Shown here: one piece after another, positions 12,716 to 25,000 of the stretch
Layout: each line of letters opens with the position of its first letter
How positions within the stretch are numbered: the first letter of the stretch is position 1
Assembly: GCF_904849725.1 (NCBI RefSeq)
Contig: NC_058521.1
Coordinates: 342,596,638-342,660,637, forward strand
Source of the DNA: Hordeum vulgare subsp. vulgare
Lineage: Eukaryota; Streptophyta; Magnoliopsida; Poales; Poaceae
Length of the DNA stretch: 64,000 nt
Direction: 5' to 3'
Program-made: the position numbers and the translations under genes
Notes under the pieces: generated by a model
What the model saw: only the letters and a program-made list of their open reading frames with translations
Told to the model about the DNA's origin: nothing
Database searches by the model: none

Positions 12716-13025
12716 TCTTTGCCCCCACCCTGCCCCCTCTCACTCACGTCCCACACGCTCCACCGGCCCCTCTCTTCCACTCCTCTCCCCGACACCCACC
12801 GCCGCCACCACCGTCGCCGCCTCACCGGCCCTGTCGCACCGCCGCCACACCGCCCCCGGCGCCGCCCCGGTGCCCCACAACCCCGGCGCCGCAGCCCCAC
12901 GCCCCTGGCGCCGCCCCGCCGCCCCAACACCCCAAACGCCCCAACACCCTGGCGCCCGATAGCCCCCAACGACCCGGTGCCCTGACGTGCCCACGACGCC
13001 CTAGCCGCCCCCGCCGGTGAGCCCC
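12716..13025 (+). promoter_or_regulatory. GC-rich leader of the CACTA-2 transposase gene (likely promoter-proximal exon)
   Basis: A 300-bp C/G-rich, CpG-rich block (ccgccgcc, ggcgccgc repeats) follows the subterminal repeats and ends at ccccgccggtgagcc, a good splice-donor context at about 13016. It looks like a 5' untranslated exon. ORFs in several frames on both strands are Pro/Arg/Ala-rich, as expected from base composition alone. No clear TATA box was found. Confidence 0.45.
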
Positions 13026-13029
13026 CCGC

Positions 13030-13602
13030 ACGCATTTTTATGGTTAGGTTTGTTTATTAGGTTTAGGTTAGTTAGTTAGCTTGTTAAATTAGTTAGGTTA
13101 GTTAGTTAACTTTGTTTGTTAGGTTAGTTAGTTAGTTAGCTTAATATAAAGAAGAAGAAGAAGAAGAAGAAGAAGAAGAGGAGGAGGAGGAGAAAAGGAG
13201 AAGAGGAGGAGGAGGAGAACAAGAAGAAGAAGAATAGGATAAGAAAAAAAAGAAGAAGAAAAGAAGAAGAGAAGAAGAGAAGAATAAGAAAAGAAGAAGA
13301 GAAGAAGAAAAAAAATAAGAAGGCGAAGAAGAGAAAAAAGAAGAAAAGAAGAATAATTAGAAGAAGAGGATGAAGAAAAATTGAAATAGAAATAAGTGGT
13401 AGAACAAGAAGAAGAGGGGGAAGAAGAGAAGAAGAGGAGGAGGAGGAGGAGGAGAAGAAGAAGAAGAAGAGGAGAAGAGGAGAAGAAATAGGAAAAATGA
13501 AAAGAAGGAAGAAGAAGGAGAAGGAGGAGGAGGAGAAGGAGCCCTCCTTCTTCTTCTCCTTCTTCTCTCCTCCTGTCGACAGAAGAAATAAGAGAAGAAG
13601 AA

Positions 13603-13633
<31 letters not shown>

Positions 13634-13730
13634 AAGAAGAAGAAGAAGAAGAAAAGGAAGAAACGGAAGAAGAAGAAAAGTAAGAAGAGGAAGAAAAGAA
13701 TCGGCCAAAGTAGAAAATGACACCCTGACA
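13030..13730. repeat. GTTAG-rich tract and (GAA)n-type simple repeats in CACTA-2
   Basis: 13040-13142 has repeated gttag/ttaggtt words. 13147-13690 is an almost pure GAA/GAG/AAG stretch, interrupted at 13540-13575 by ccttcttcttct. 13720-13800 repeats gacaccctgaca-like words. Probably an expanded intron of the transposase gene. Long Ser/Leu/Phe ORFs on the minus strand are artefacts of the repeat. Confidence 0.75.
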
Positions 13731-14217
13731 CCCTGACATGAAGCCCCGACACCCCGACACGACATCCTGACACCACAGCACGAAACTCCGCACAACTGTT
13801 AATACGTAGTGAGGTTTGATGTAGCACGAAACTCCGCACAATGTGTTAGGTCGCATATTTTTCGATTTTATTAATGAACACAAAATATTTGTGTTGATCG
13901 GGTGGATTTAGATGTGACAGTTGTCTCGTCGTTGTGAGGTTTGATGTGTGAAGACCTCCCTGTACATTTTATGAGCTCCGCCCCTGCATTCGTGGGTAAG
14001 TATAAATGACATCTCCTCCTCTCCCCTTCATTTACTGTGGGTCGGTTTTCGGATGACACTTGCTAGATGTAGGTAACTAAATTAATTTATCAATATCCAT
14101 GACTAGTATGCTCTCTCGTTCGAACGGGTTACAATTATAAATATGCATGCATTTGCTTATATTTGTAACCGTGATTCTTTCGAATTGTACAACGTTATCC
14201 ATGGATAGCCGTAGTAT

Positions 14218-14395
14218 GGTTCGTTTTGCCGTATGCTTTGTTCCGGATCCGATGCATAATTTCTTCAGTGCCTCCCTGTTGTTCTCTGGATACACATCCT
14301 CTCTGTTTATTGCGGAGACGTATATCAGGAGAACAGCGGGGAGGTGCTGCCGAAATTTTGCATTGGATCCGAAGCAGAGCATGGGAAAACGAACC
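14218..14395 (+). other. Imperfect 178-bp foldback upstream of the CACTA-2 transposase start
   Basis: Left arm 14218-14293 and right arm about 14318-14395 are reverse complements at roughly three quarters of positions, read by eye. Matching parts include ggttcgtttt/aaaacgaacc, cggatcc/ggatccg and gttctc/gagaac. The loop is about 25 bases. It lies in the leader or an intron before the ATG at 14552. The shape resembles a plant microRNA-like precursor, but no small RNA identity can be assigned. Confidence 0.6.
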
Positions 14396-14551
14396 CAATC
14401 TACACATACTCGAGTGGGATTAGGACCTATCTTTACCAATTAGCGTGTAGGTTGGATGGACGTAATAAAAATGGAAAACTTGATTAACTGATGAATATAT
14501 ATGCTAAATTATATATAAATATATTTCTTGTGTGTTTAGTAGCTTGCCAAG

Positions 14552-17500
14552 ATGAGTGATCGTGCGTGCATATTCACCGGTCACCCTAGTCAGAAAGAGA
14601 TGTTGAAAGAATGGTTTCTAAAAACCAAGGAATTTGTGAAAGCCGCATTTGCAAATGGCTAGGAAAGAAACTATTGCCCCTGTCCTGGATGTGACAACTA
14701 TAAAAAGATGACAAGGGCTTTAATGATTAAACACCTGCAGAGAGGGGGGTTTAAGCCTAATTATGCGGTGTGGACATTTCATGGTGACTCTATACAACGC
14801 ACCAGAGCTGAGATGGTCCGTCATCGCACCGACGAGCATGGTACGGGTTTCGAAGACATGGTGCAAGACTTTGATGATGCTCGGGATTCGGAAGATGAGA
14901 TGGAGGAATCTGCAAAGGCCTTTTATGAAATGTTGGAGTCTACAAAATGTCCTCTCCATGAGCACACTAAGCTATATCAGGTGGATGCAATTGCACAAGT
15001 AATGTCTCTCAAGGCTCAGTTGAACTTGGGAAGAGAATGCTACGACGCGATGATGACACTATTTGGACACTTCCTACCCAAAGGCCATGTCATGTGCGGA
15101 AACATGTACCAGTCAGACAAAATACTTCGTGTACTTAAGATGCCCTATGAGAAGATAGATCCATGCGAGAAAGGATGTGTCTTATTTAGGAAGGAGTATG
15201 CACACTTGGAATATTGTCCCAATCGAGGGACAATAGATCCATGCGAGTCTTGCAGGTATCTTATTTAGGAAGGACTATGTCCCTATGAGAAGATAGATCC
15301 ATGCGAGTCTTGCAGGTATCTTGTTGTAGATAACGGTATGGGTGAGAAGAGGCAGACCAAAATCGGAGTTAGTGTTCTTCGGTATATGCCAATCGAAGCA
15401 AGGCTTGAACGTCTTTTCATGGTCGAAGAGAGAACCAGACATATGACATGGCAAAAAATGGGCAAAAGAACCGAACAAGATGCGGATGGGAATAATATGG
15501 CGGTACATACATCGGATGGAGAAGTGTCGAAACATTTCGATGGATTGCATCAGGATAAAGCGACAGATCCAAGGTATCCTCGAGTCTGCGCCGCCAAAGA
15601 TGGTTTTAATCCCTTAGGCATGACGGCAACTCAATACAGTTGTTGGCCTGTATTTGTCATTCCACTCAATCTTTTCCCGGGCAGATTATGCAAAGAAAGA
15701 ACATATTTCTGACGTTCATAATTCCAGGGCCCAATTATCCGAGGAAGAATATGATTGTGTACCTGCAGCCGCTTAAGGATGAATTTGAAGAAGCTTGGAA
15801 TAATGGGGTCAAGGCATACGATGTCGCTAGAAAACAAAACTTCAAAATGCATGTGTGGTACATGTATTGTATGCACGACTTGGCGGCGTATGCGCTATTC
15901 TCTAGATGGTGTGTGCACGGAAGGTTCCCGTGCCCCCAATGCAAGTCAGCTCTTCAGTTTCATTGGTTGCAGGAGGGTCAGAAGTATTCTTGCTTTGACT
16001 TGCATACACAGTTCCTGGATCCTGACCATCAGTTCAGAAAAAGACAAGAATAACTTTACCAAAATTAAAGTTGTCAAAAACTTGGCACCACCTTTGTTGA
16101 CAGGCCAACAGATCCTGGATTAGTTAAACACCCTCGAGCTTGATCCAGAGCATCCAGGGTATTTCAAGGGGTATAATTCAAAACACGCATGGACTCAGAA
16201 GCCATGCTTCTGGGATTTGCCTTACTTCTTAGACCTCCTTCCACACAATATCGACATGATGCACACTGAATAAAATATCGGAGAGGCTATTTTTGGTACA
16301 TTGTTCGACATAGATGGGAAGACAAAGGATAATACTAAGGCTAGAGTCGATCAAGAGACACTATGTCATAGACCGTTACAAAACATGCGAGAAGGCAAAG
16401 GAAAGCAGAAGTGGTCGAAGCCAAAGGCCTGGTTCAATCTTGAAAGGCCAGCTATGAGGGAAATTATCTTGTGGTTCAAAATGCACTTGATGTTCCCCGA
16501 TGGGTATGCAACGAATCTAAAGAGGGGAGCGAGTCTTGAAAAAATATAAATCTTTGGTCTCAAGAGTCATGATTGGCACATATGGCTAGAGCGGGTAATG
16601 CCGGTGATGTTATGTGACTTTATTACCAAGGATGAATGTCTAGAACTGGCGGAGCTTAGCTATTTCTTTCGTGTTCTTTGTGCGAAAGAATTTTCACCTG
16701 GCGCGGTAGATGACATGGAGGAGTTTGCACCGAGTTGCTGTGCAAGTTAGAGAAGATCTTTTCGCCGGGCTTCTTTAATACAATGCAGCATTTGATTTTA
16801 CATCTACCGACCGAGGCAAGATTGGGTCAGCCCAGCAAAATCATTGGTGCTATGCAACTGAGAGGATGCAGTAGACGCTTCGAGCTAAATGTAAAAATAA
16901 GCTTAGAATTGAAGCATCGATGGCTGAGGCATTCTTTACTAAGGAGGTGACAAACTTTGTGACTGCACACTATGAAGAAAAAACTTATCATTTGCATAAT
17001 CCGAAGCCTCAGCACGATGATGCAGACCCTAAAAAGGTGGGTACAACCTCAACCTATTCAAAGGGAAGGTTGCACCAGCCGGTACTTCAAACCAATAACG
17101 TTGGATGCCGAAGAATGGCGGAACATTTCGTTTTATATCTTCAACAACCTAACAAAAGTGCGGCCGTACATCGAGTAAGTTCTCGGCACATTTTCCCGTA
17201 ACTTCTAATTCCTTTGAACTGCTCTTATTCCCGGATATTTCATACATCCAATACGTCGCCAAATTCTCGGATGGAGCGGTGATCCAAAGTGATTCCGTCG
17301 ATGATTATGAGCTTCTGGCAAAGACAGGAGGTGGCTATCCCGGTTTCATCTCTTGGTTCAACCAAACGTTAATTATCAATCATGGACCATTTCATTTCTT
17401 GGTCTAACTTTCGGTTAAGGCAACAATCGTTTCGTATTAAACTTGTAGGCTAATTCAGAGTCTATGGACACTGAATTTAGACAAGCCGCTAATGGTTTTG

Positions 17501-18261
17501 ACTATAAGGTCCGTTCATTTGGGAAATACAACATCAATGGGTATCTCTTTCTTATCTTTGCCAAAGAGCTATCTATGCTCGACCGAAAATCTATAAATTG
17601 TGGTGTCTCTGCTATTGGCGAAGGTGTTATCGAGTATTATGCAAGAGTTGACGCAATTTATGAACTTCAATTCTATGGTGAAAACCCACCGAATGTCGTA
17701 CTCTTCAAATGTTATTGGTACCAGCCGAAGGAGACTAGAAGGACTCATGAACTTATAGGACTAGTCGAAATCAATCCAAACACCCATTTAGATGTTCCCG
17801 ATGTCTATATTACGGCTCAACAGGCGACCCATGTTTTCTATCTACCGTGGGCATGCCAAACTGATAAGAATCTCGAAGGCTGGTATGTTGTTTATGAAGT
17901 GTCGCCACGTGTTAGACCACCTCTCCCAAATGAACAGGATTATGAACCTCACATTAACCCAGACACATATGATGGAGAATTCTTCCAAGAAACACGTCTT
18001 TCCAGGAAACGTTTCAAGAACCGTCGTGCTTCACCCCAGAACATGGAAGTAGACAGAGACAATGAATCCGACTTCATCCCTGAGCCGGAACCAGCAGAGC
18101 TGGAACTAGAAGAGGTTACTGATGCGGATGACCTGTCAATGCTTGATTTATTATGGAAAGGCCTTCCACAACTTCATGCCGTTGAACCCGATGAGCACGT
18201 CATCCATGAAGACATGAGTGATACTGATGATGATGATGCATTTATTGATGATGATTATTAG
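14552..18261 (+). pseudogene. TNP2-type CACTA transposase of CACTA-2 (TNPD-like), degraded
   Basis: Start ATG 14552 opens a transposase-associated domain with the Cys pattern YCPCPGCDNY and FVKAAFANG. It is already broken by TAG at 14660 (codon 37). The frame reopens at 14663-15268 with HLQRGGFKPNY and VLKMPYEKIDPC, typical of TNP2. TNP2 core pieces follow at 15338-15712 and 15760-16053 (HVWYMYCMHDLAAY), then 16150-16549 (AWTQKPCFWDLPY). DUF4218-like remnants occupy 16550-17190. The final part, 17464-18261, is a clean 265-residue ORF with a DUF4216-like region (FYLPWACQTDKNLEGWYVVYEV) and an acidic tail ending DDDDAFIDDDY. Many stops and frame changes, plus a 60-bp duplication near 15231-15322, make it inactive. 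Confidence 0.9.
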
Positions 18262-18366
18262 TTTGTAAGATTTTGTACATATTATTATTCATGTCAGTTA
18301 TTCAATTTTTTATGTTGTACTAATTTATTTTAATCTTTATCATGGCAGGTCAGCACGTGTTAAAAG

Positions 18367-20130
18367 ATGGTGGGCACGGGTCCAGATCGCTTGACAGATT
18401 CTTCTTCGGCGGCCCGCAAGAGGGGTGGTACTTCCATTCCACCCCTATCTCTCTGCAGAGCCTTGGCAGACAGTTTGACGACACGACCCGTGGGTGCTTC
18501 TTCATTGGTGGCATTGCCCACTGGGAAAGGTGCAGGTCGGGTAGGGAAGAAGGGGAAGGGTATAGGGAGAAGTGGTGGACGCGGAAGAGGTAGGCGGACT
18601 GTTGCGCCGTCCTCGCCACCACCACTAGCTAATTCACCCGAGCATAGGACTACTATGTTGGACCCGTTTGAGGAGAAGGCTACGCGGACTCCGGTCCAGG
18701 AGCCTTGGGTGGACGGGCATTCGGCCCATGAGACTCCGGTCCAGGATCAGCCTCTGGTCGAGGTGCCTTCGGCCCACGAGACTCCGGTTCCTGAGGCTAT
18801 GTCCCAGGAGACTCCTACCACACATGCTTCGACCGACGTGGGGAGGTCCGGATGGGGTTCCTGGTCGGATCGGACCGAGGTGCCGGATTGCACTGAGGTT
18901 CCGGGTGGCTGTTCTGTTGATGGCGGGGATGAGTCTACGGATAGTGAGGGCGACGTGCAGGTGGACGGGGCCACCGTGTACAAGCGTGGTAGTACACGTC
19001 TCCTGGTCGCGCCGGCTACTCGCAAGCAGAGGTCGGTGATTAAGCCTGAAGGGGATAGGTAAGTACATTTACTCTTTTTTTAGCTTCTGCCTTCAAGTTT
19101 CTTCAAATATCTAATGCGTTGACCTTATCATACTGCACGGGATGGAAACACCCTGGTGGAGTCCGCAAGCATAACAGCGTCCTTAGTGTGCTTTGCCGGA
19201 CAAATTTCCCGGGGTTTGTCACGTTGCGTGTTGAGGGTCAGGTTCCTACACTAGGATTTACCTGGGAGCACTACAAGGCTGCGAAGGCCCCGCCAGAGGA
19301 GATTATAGATGGTGTCTTGTGCCACACGAGGGCTGAGATGGTGATCAAAAACTTTTGGGTAAATTATCATTTTACACAATCTAAAATTATCAATATAGCT
19401 AATTATTTTACTAATCGGTTGTCTCGTTTGATTGCAGACCTTCTATCTGCAATCAAGGCCGAGTGTAGGCGGTTATTACAGAACTTACGCCATGAGGCTC
19501 GGTCGCAGGCCATTTGAGACAACTACGCCACGCGTGGTATTAAGAAGGAGAAGAAGGAGTGCCGCGGAAAATATCTAAAGAAGGAGTAGTGCATGAAAGT
19601 ACTTACCTATTCTTAAGGCCTTGTACGTAGTTTTCTTGATTTGATTCATAGGCGTAGCGCTCAAAATTCTTTCTAATAACTTATAGGTGCCCCGAGATGG
19701 TGTGCGGATAAGATGGATTGTTGGGAGGCGTTGGTGGATGAGTGTTGCACATGCAAGTGTAGAGCCGTCCACGACAATGCGAAGGATCGGCGTAGTGGTT
19801 GGTGTGCCACACCATCAAGGCAGCGCCAACTTACTTCAGTTCGGACGAAACTGGGTATGTGGTTTGGTTCATGATTCATGCAATTCATTCTTCATGCTAG
19901 CTTTAGCCCCTTACTAATACTTTGTTCCTCTCTTTTAGGCGCAGCACAATAAGACGGAGATGCCAGAGTTGTACGACCTTTATGGCATCGCCCATACCGC
20001 CTCGTACAAGAAGGCAAAGACAGTCTCTGAGTCTGACCTGGATGATCCAAATAACTGCACTAACATCTCATCCCACCACAAGCTCGTGAAATAGAGGGAC
20101 ACGGGGAAGGCTTGGAAAGGGGAGGACTTT
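18367..20130 (+). pseudogene. Second CACTA-2 gene, TNPA-like (Transposase_24 type), 5' part
   Basis: The first coding segment, 18367-19062 (Gly/Arg-rich start, then Pro/Thr/Glu-rich repeats with HETPVQ words), ends at a donor, gatag/gtaagt. Later exons, from family similarity and splice signals: about 19127-19357 (TWEHYKAAKAPPEEIIDG, CHTRAEMVIKNFW, then gtaaat), 19438-19594 (after ttgattgcag), 19687-19855 and 19939-20130 (ELYDLYGIAHTASYKKAKT). It has frame changes and stops such as TAG near 19588. The Maximus-like element interrupts it at 20131. The DNA-binding role at subterminal repeats is inferred from En/Spm biology. Confidence 0.8.
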
Positions 20131-21544
20131 TGAAAGTGCGTTATATCGACTAGAGGGGGGTGAATAGGAGATTTTTAGAATTTCATCACTGAGGAAATTC
20201 CTTTTGAGGAAATTCCTCACTGATGACTAACTTACAGCGGAAACAGTTAAGGATCAGTTTTGCAATCGTTCACAATGGCAGTATTACAGAGTGAAGATTA
20301 TGAAAACAGATTGCACAGCAAGCAGGCACGGAGAATACAGATGATGATTTACTCATGTGAAGAATTTGGGGTTGAGGAAATTCAGAGAGAGTCTTCAGCA
20401 AATTCTTCAAACAGTAACAGTGAAAGTCATCAACACATAATACAGAGAATGTAAAGAGTTGAGGAATTAGAACCCGATTCTTGGTGAAGACTGTCGTTGA
20501 TGACCCAGTTTCAACTGCTGTGATAGTTGTACATCTGGTTTGGAGCGGCTTGGTATTTAAACCAAAGGACACCCAGTCCCGGGACACACAGTCCCTACCA
20601 TATTCTCCTTGAGCTAAGGACACACAGTCCTCGCCCAACACTCGTGGTAAGTCTTCAGGGCAGACTTCCAAACCCTCACAAACTCGGTCACCCGGCGATC
20701 CACAATTGACTACTGGATTGCTCTAGACCATGACGCCTAACCGTCTGGAGGATGCACAGTCCTCAAAGGTAAAAGGCTTCAGTCCCACACAGGAACAACT
20801 TCTTCAGTGATGCTCAATCACTAGATTTGGTTTGTGGTTTCGGTGGGTGGTGTATTTCTTCACTGATGATTTACTCTCGAAAGCTCTGAGGAATTGGGTT
20901 GCTCTTATGACAAGTGTCAGTTTCTAGCGGAGCAGCCAACCAGCTAGTGGTTGTGGGGGGCGGCTATTTATAGCCTGGGAGCATCCCGACATGATTTGAC
21001 ATTAATGACCTTAAACAATATGACCGTTGGAGTGGATAAGATCAGTGACTTGGCGTGGCTTATCGAAACGGTCGGGACTCTCAACTGTGAGAGTCCTCAT
21101 GTCACTCATATTCCTCACTTGAGGCTTTTGGTAGGATTTGGCTAGGGTTGAGCATCATGAGGAAATCCATTCCATAGTGTTACTTTGACCCCCTTTAACA
21201 GTACGGTGTTCCTATTCATCAAATGCGAAGAAAGTAAAACAGAAAGCGTAAATCTTCACGCTTCAATTTCTTCAGAACGATTTTCTTCAGGAACCACCGA
21301 CCTTCTCAATATCAATATCTTCATGAGGAATATCAATTTCATCGCAAATTCTTCGCGATTCATTTCTTCAGCTTCAGACCAATTTCTTCAACTGAAGACA
21401 TATATTTTTAGGGGTCGATATTCTTCAAATATCTCAAACTCCTCAATGACTTATAGATCCTGTGTACACTTAAAAAAAATTAGATACTTAACCTATAATT
21501 CTTCAAACCACCAAAATCATTAAGGGGCACTAGATGCACATACA
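20131..21544 (-). repeat. 3' LTR of the Maximus-like element
   Basis: On the minus strand it starts TGTATGTGCATCTAG and ends CGCACTTTCA. A TATA box, minus-strand CTATAAATAG, lies at 20964-20973. About 98% identical to 33079-34494. Confidence 0.92.
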
Positions 21545-21545
21545 A

Positions 21546-22020
21546 TCTCCCCCTTTTTGGTGGTTGATGACAATTAGGTTAAGTCTTCAACAGGGATCAA
21601 AAATATGAAGTGTAAATGCTCATTTGAGGAATTTGAAAACAAGATTCACAGAGCCTCCCCCTGAAGATGTGCATACCTTGAGGATTTTGCTTTTATAGCA
21701 TATGCACATTGATGATTTATATCATGGAGATCTCCCCCTGAATCTTGTAAATCATGCATACATATAACATATTATATGAAGAAAATGAAGATGCATGATG
21801 GCAAATGGTATCTGACGAATTTCAGCATGCGTGCATTAAAACTTGAGGAATAAGCATGCGAAGAAAAACGTTCAAAAGGCGTCAGAGTACCATCGGGCTT
21901 AAGTTACAATCATTACATAAAAACTTCAGAAGAGCCAAGAGTTTGTAACTTAAATATAGTTCATAAGCCCCAAAAATAAATCCCGTTCGAAGACTAACTC
22001 TCAAGTTTCTCCCCCTTTGT
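21546..22020 (-). promoter_or_regulatory. Cluster of polypurine tracts upstream of the 3' LTR
   Basis: Minus-strand purine runs around GGGGGAGA occur at 21546-21560 (directly next to the LTR), 21654-21662, 21729-21740 and 22008-22020. The LTR-adjacent copy is the expected plus-strand primer. Multiple copies are, to my knowledge, a described feature of sirevirus elements. The interval 21545-22069 has no gene. Confidence 0.75.
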
Positions 22021-22069
22021 CATCAAGGGACAAAAAGGGACAAACTGAGGACTAACGCCCGTGAAGACT

Positions 22070-25000
22070 TCATTGCTTGGCAGTTGATGAAGATCCTTGG
22101 CGCTTCTTTGGTGTAGTCTTCTTCCTTGGGCCTGTCGCGGTGTCAAGTTGTTCCTCATCAGATTCGGCGGTGCGGAAGGACGAGAAGGAACTGTCTTCAA
22201 GATCTGGCACAAGAATGGGCCTGAACTTCTTCTTGGGAGGCCACGACCAGTCAAAGTCCTGCTCAAAGTTTAATTCTTCAAGCTCAGTCTGGGTCTTCAG
22301 ATGTGCAAGGGTAGCCCAGGTGCGATCAAAAACCTCATGCAGATAGTGATGATTAAGCTTCACACTGTTCTGTGTCTCAGTGAGGGTTTTCACAATGGCA
22401 CCAAACTGGCGTTTGACCCATTTGTGGTTGTGATCCACCTTCTGATGAAGATTGAGAAGAAGTTCTCTGGTGGTTAGCACGCGAGGAGGAACTGGGCTTG
22501 GCGGACGAGTCTCAGTGTCATCCCATGAGGAATATGCATCTGGTTCTTTGAACTGGCCATCAAGGGGCCTGCTTCCTTCATCAATCACAGACTTTCCTTT
22601 TCCCTCAATGGGCTCGAAAGTCTTCTTGTTGACCCGGATAGGAGGCATATAACTAACGTGGTTCTGGAAATCTGCGTGAAAGTTGATGCCTGTCCTTGTC
22701 CTGAGGAATCTCATGATCCATGGTGCACAGATTTTGTGATCATAGGGGCACATTGCATTGTCAGCCAAAGTCCTCAAGAAGAAATCATGGATATTCATGG
22801 GGATACCGTGAATGATGTTGAAGAGGATGTTTTCATGAGGCCGACGACATCTTCGTCATCATCATGGCCTTTGATTGGCGCTAGCACACTGCAGAGAATG
22901 CGGTAGACCGACCGTGGTGTGTACTTTAGCTCATGGACGAGGAATGTGGTTCTTGAGGGTTTTCCTGCAGCCAAAGGCTTCATGAGGACTTCCATCATTC
23001 CATTTGGCAGCTCACGCTCACCATAAAGCTTCACTGCCCCTTCTGAAGGAATTGGTACTGGCAGTTCTCTGAGGAGTTCAGACGCTGGAGCCTTGTAGTG
23101 AGTATTTTGGGTCATCCAGTCGAACACCCAAGTGTTGATGTCATCAGCACTGCCCGAGATGTGCAAAGTTGAATAGAACAGAAGAATTAGCTCACTATTC
23201 CAATCTGATATGTCGGAGCACATAGAGAGCAAACCTGCATCATGTAGTACACTGAGGACTGGTTCCATGCAGGGAATTTCTTCAAGGTCAGCATGAGGAA
23301 TGTGCCTGTGCTGGAATATCTTGTTGCGGCCACAGAGCACAGAAGCATAGTAGTTCATTTGCGTCCTTGTCCAAAACCTCAGATGCCTCATTTGAGGCTT
23401 GTCATAAGGATTCTCTCTGATGAAATACATACGTTCCTCAAAGAAATTCTCTTTCTGAAACTTTGGCCTCTTCGAGAATGGCAGGCGCTGAACTGGATTG
23501 AGATTGTGCTGAGGAATGGGAGGGGAAACAACCATGGCAGATTCTGGGTTGAGGACAATGAACTCATTGTCAGGGGCGGGAACATTTTCTTCAGCAGTTT
23601 CTTCAGGATGAGGAATTTCTTGTTCTAGCTGAGCATCAGGCTGAGAAATTTCTTCATCCTTCTCAGCTTGAGGAGTTTGATCAGCTTGTTCAGTGGGAGG
23701 AGCCTTCTCAGACTGGACATTTTCTTCAGCTTGATTTTCATCAGCTGACTTTGTGGCAGAAGCAGATTCATCAGCTGCTTCAGCTGAGGCTTCAGTAGTC
23801 TCTTTCTGAGGAATACGAGGTTGAGGACTGTCATCAATCTGTATTTCCTCATCAGTATGCTCCTCAGAGGCAGCATCCTTCATTTCCTCATCTGCCCTCG
23901 TAGTGTGGTCACCAACGACGACCATTTCAAATGAGGGTGCAACATTAAGAGGCACCGGGTCCAGTGGGGCAGATTCTTCAATTTCCTTGAGGCGTTTTGC
24001 CTCAATTTTTTCTTCTGCTGAGGAAGCTTTTCTCTTCTTCGCTTCCTTCTCAGCAGCCCTTGTCTTTTTCGCGTCTGATGCAGACGGGATTAACTTCTTC
24101 ACCTTTGATGTTTTCGGGGAAGGTGTATTCTTAACAGATTCTTCAGCTGGCAGTGAGGAACCAGCTGGAACATAGTCATCAGCCTGCTTTGGTGAAGCAG
24201 CTGGATAAATAGCAGTTTCATCAGGAGCAGTCTCAGTGATGATTTCTTCAATGGCCGGCGCATCAGCACGACGCTCTTGGTGTTGTTCCTCAGCTTGAGG
24301 AATTTCCTCCTCAACAGGAGATGCATCTTTTGGCTGTTCAACCAGGGGCTGAGGAGTTGGTGCTGGTGGGGGGTGACGTCTGTTGTAGTCATTAACAGTA
24401 CTAGTGGCTAGCTTGATGAAATTGCTTTTGATGCTTGTGCGATCTGACAGTTTCTCACACTTGTCAGTCAAGACTTGCAGCTCTGCCTAGGTGGACACCA
24501 ATGCTTCAGGCGTCAGCTTGAGAACATTTTGCGTGAAGAATTTCTCCTTTCTGGCCTTTGCAATTTTTGCCTGCTTGGCCTTCTGTTCCTTCCACTTGGC
24601 TTCGTTTATGAAAGTAGCCACCATGTGGCTGACACCAGGAGGAAGTTTCAAATCATCAATGGGTGTGTTTGGGTCTTCATACCACACATTGATGAAATCG
24701 AGGAGGACCTTGGGGTCCATCGCCAGAGGAATGGCACTGCCTGATGCTTGTGCTACCCTTTCTTGTTTGTTCCTAATGATGGCTTCCAGAGTTTCATCAT
24801 CATATTCTTCACTTCCCTCTGATGCAGACGGGACTGTGATGATTTTGCTTGGGCTGGGCAGAGGTGCAGGTTCAGTAGTAGCCAAAGTCTTCACATGGGG
24901 TGTTGAAGACTTTGTCTCCGAGCTAGTTGCAGCTGGGAGTGAGGAGCTAGAGCTGGCAGTCGTAGTCTTCACGACTTTCTTCTGTACTGGCTTTGGAGGT

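Noticed and set aside
12298..12720. Regularly spaced repeats resembling a CRISPR array
   Set aside because: Degenerate, in both orientations, uneven spacing, in a plant CACTA terminus; they are subterminal transposase-binding repeats.
12719..12985. CpG-rich block as a host-gene promoter or captured gene fragment
   Set aside because: It lies inside CACTA-2 between its subterminal repeats and its transposase, ends in a splice donor, and shows no recognisable host exon.
13128..13883. 251-residue Ser/Phe/Leu ORF (minus) and overlapping frames
   Set aside because: Direct translation of a (GAA/GGA)n simple repeat.
18634..19068. Minus-strand and alternative-frame ORFs over the start of the second CACTA-2 gene
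   Set aside because: Shadows of the Gly/Pro/Thr-rich plus-strand frame that runs into the correct splice donor.
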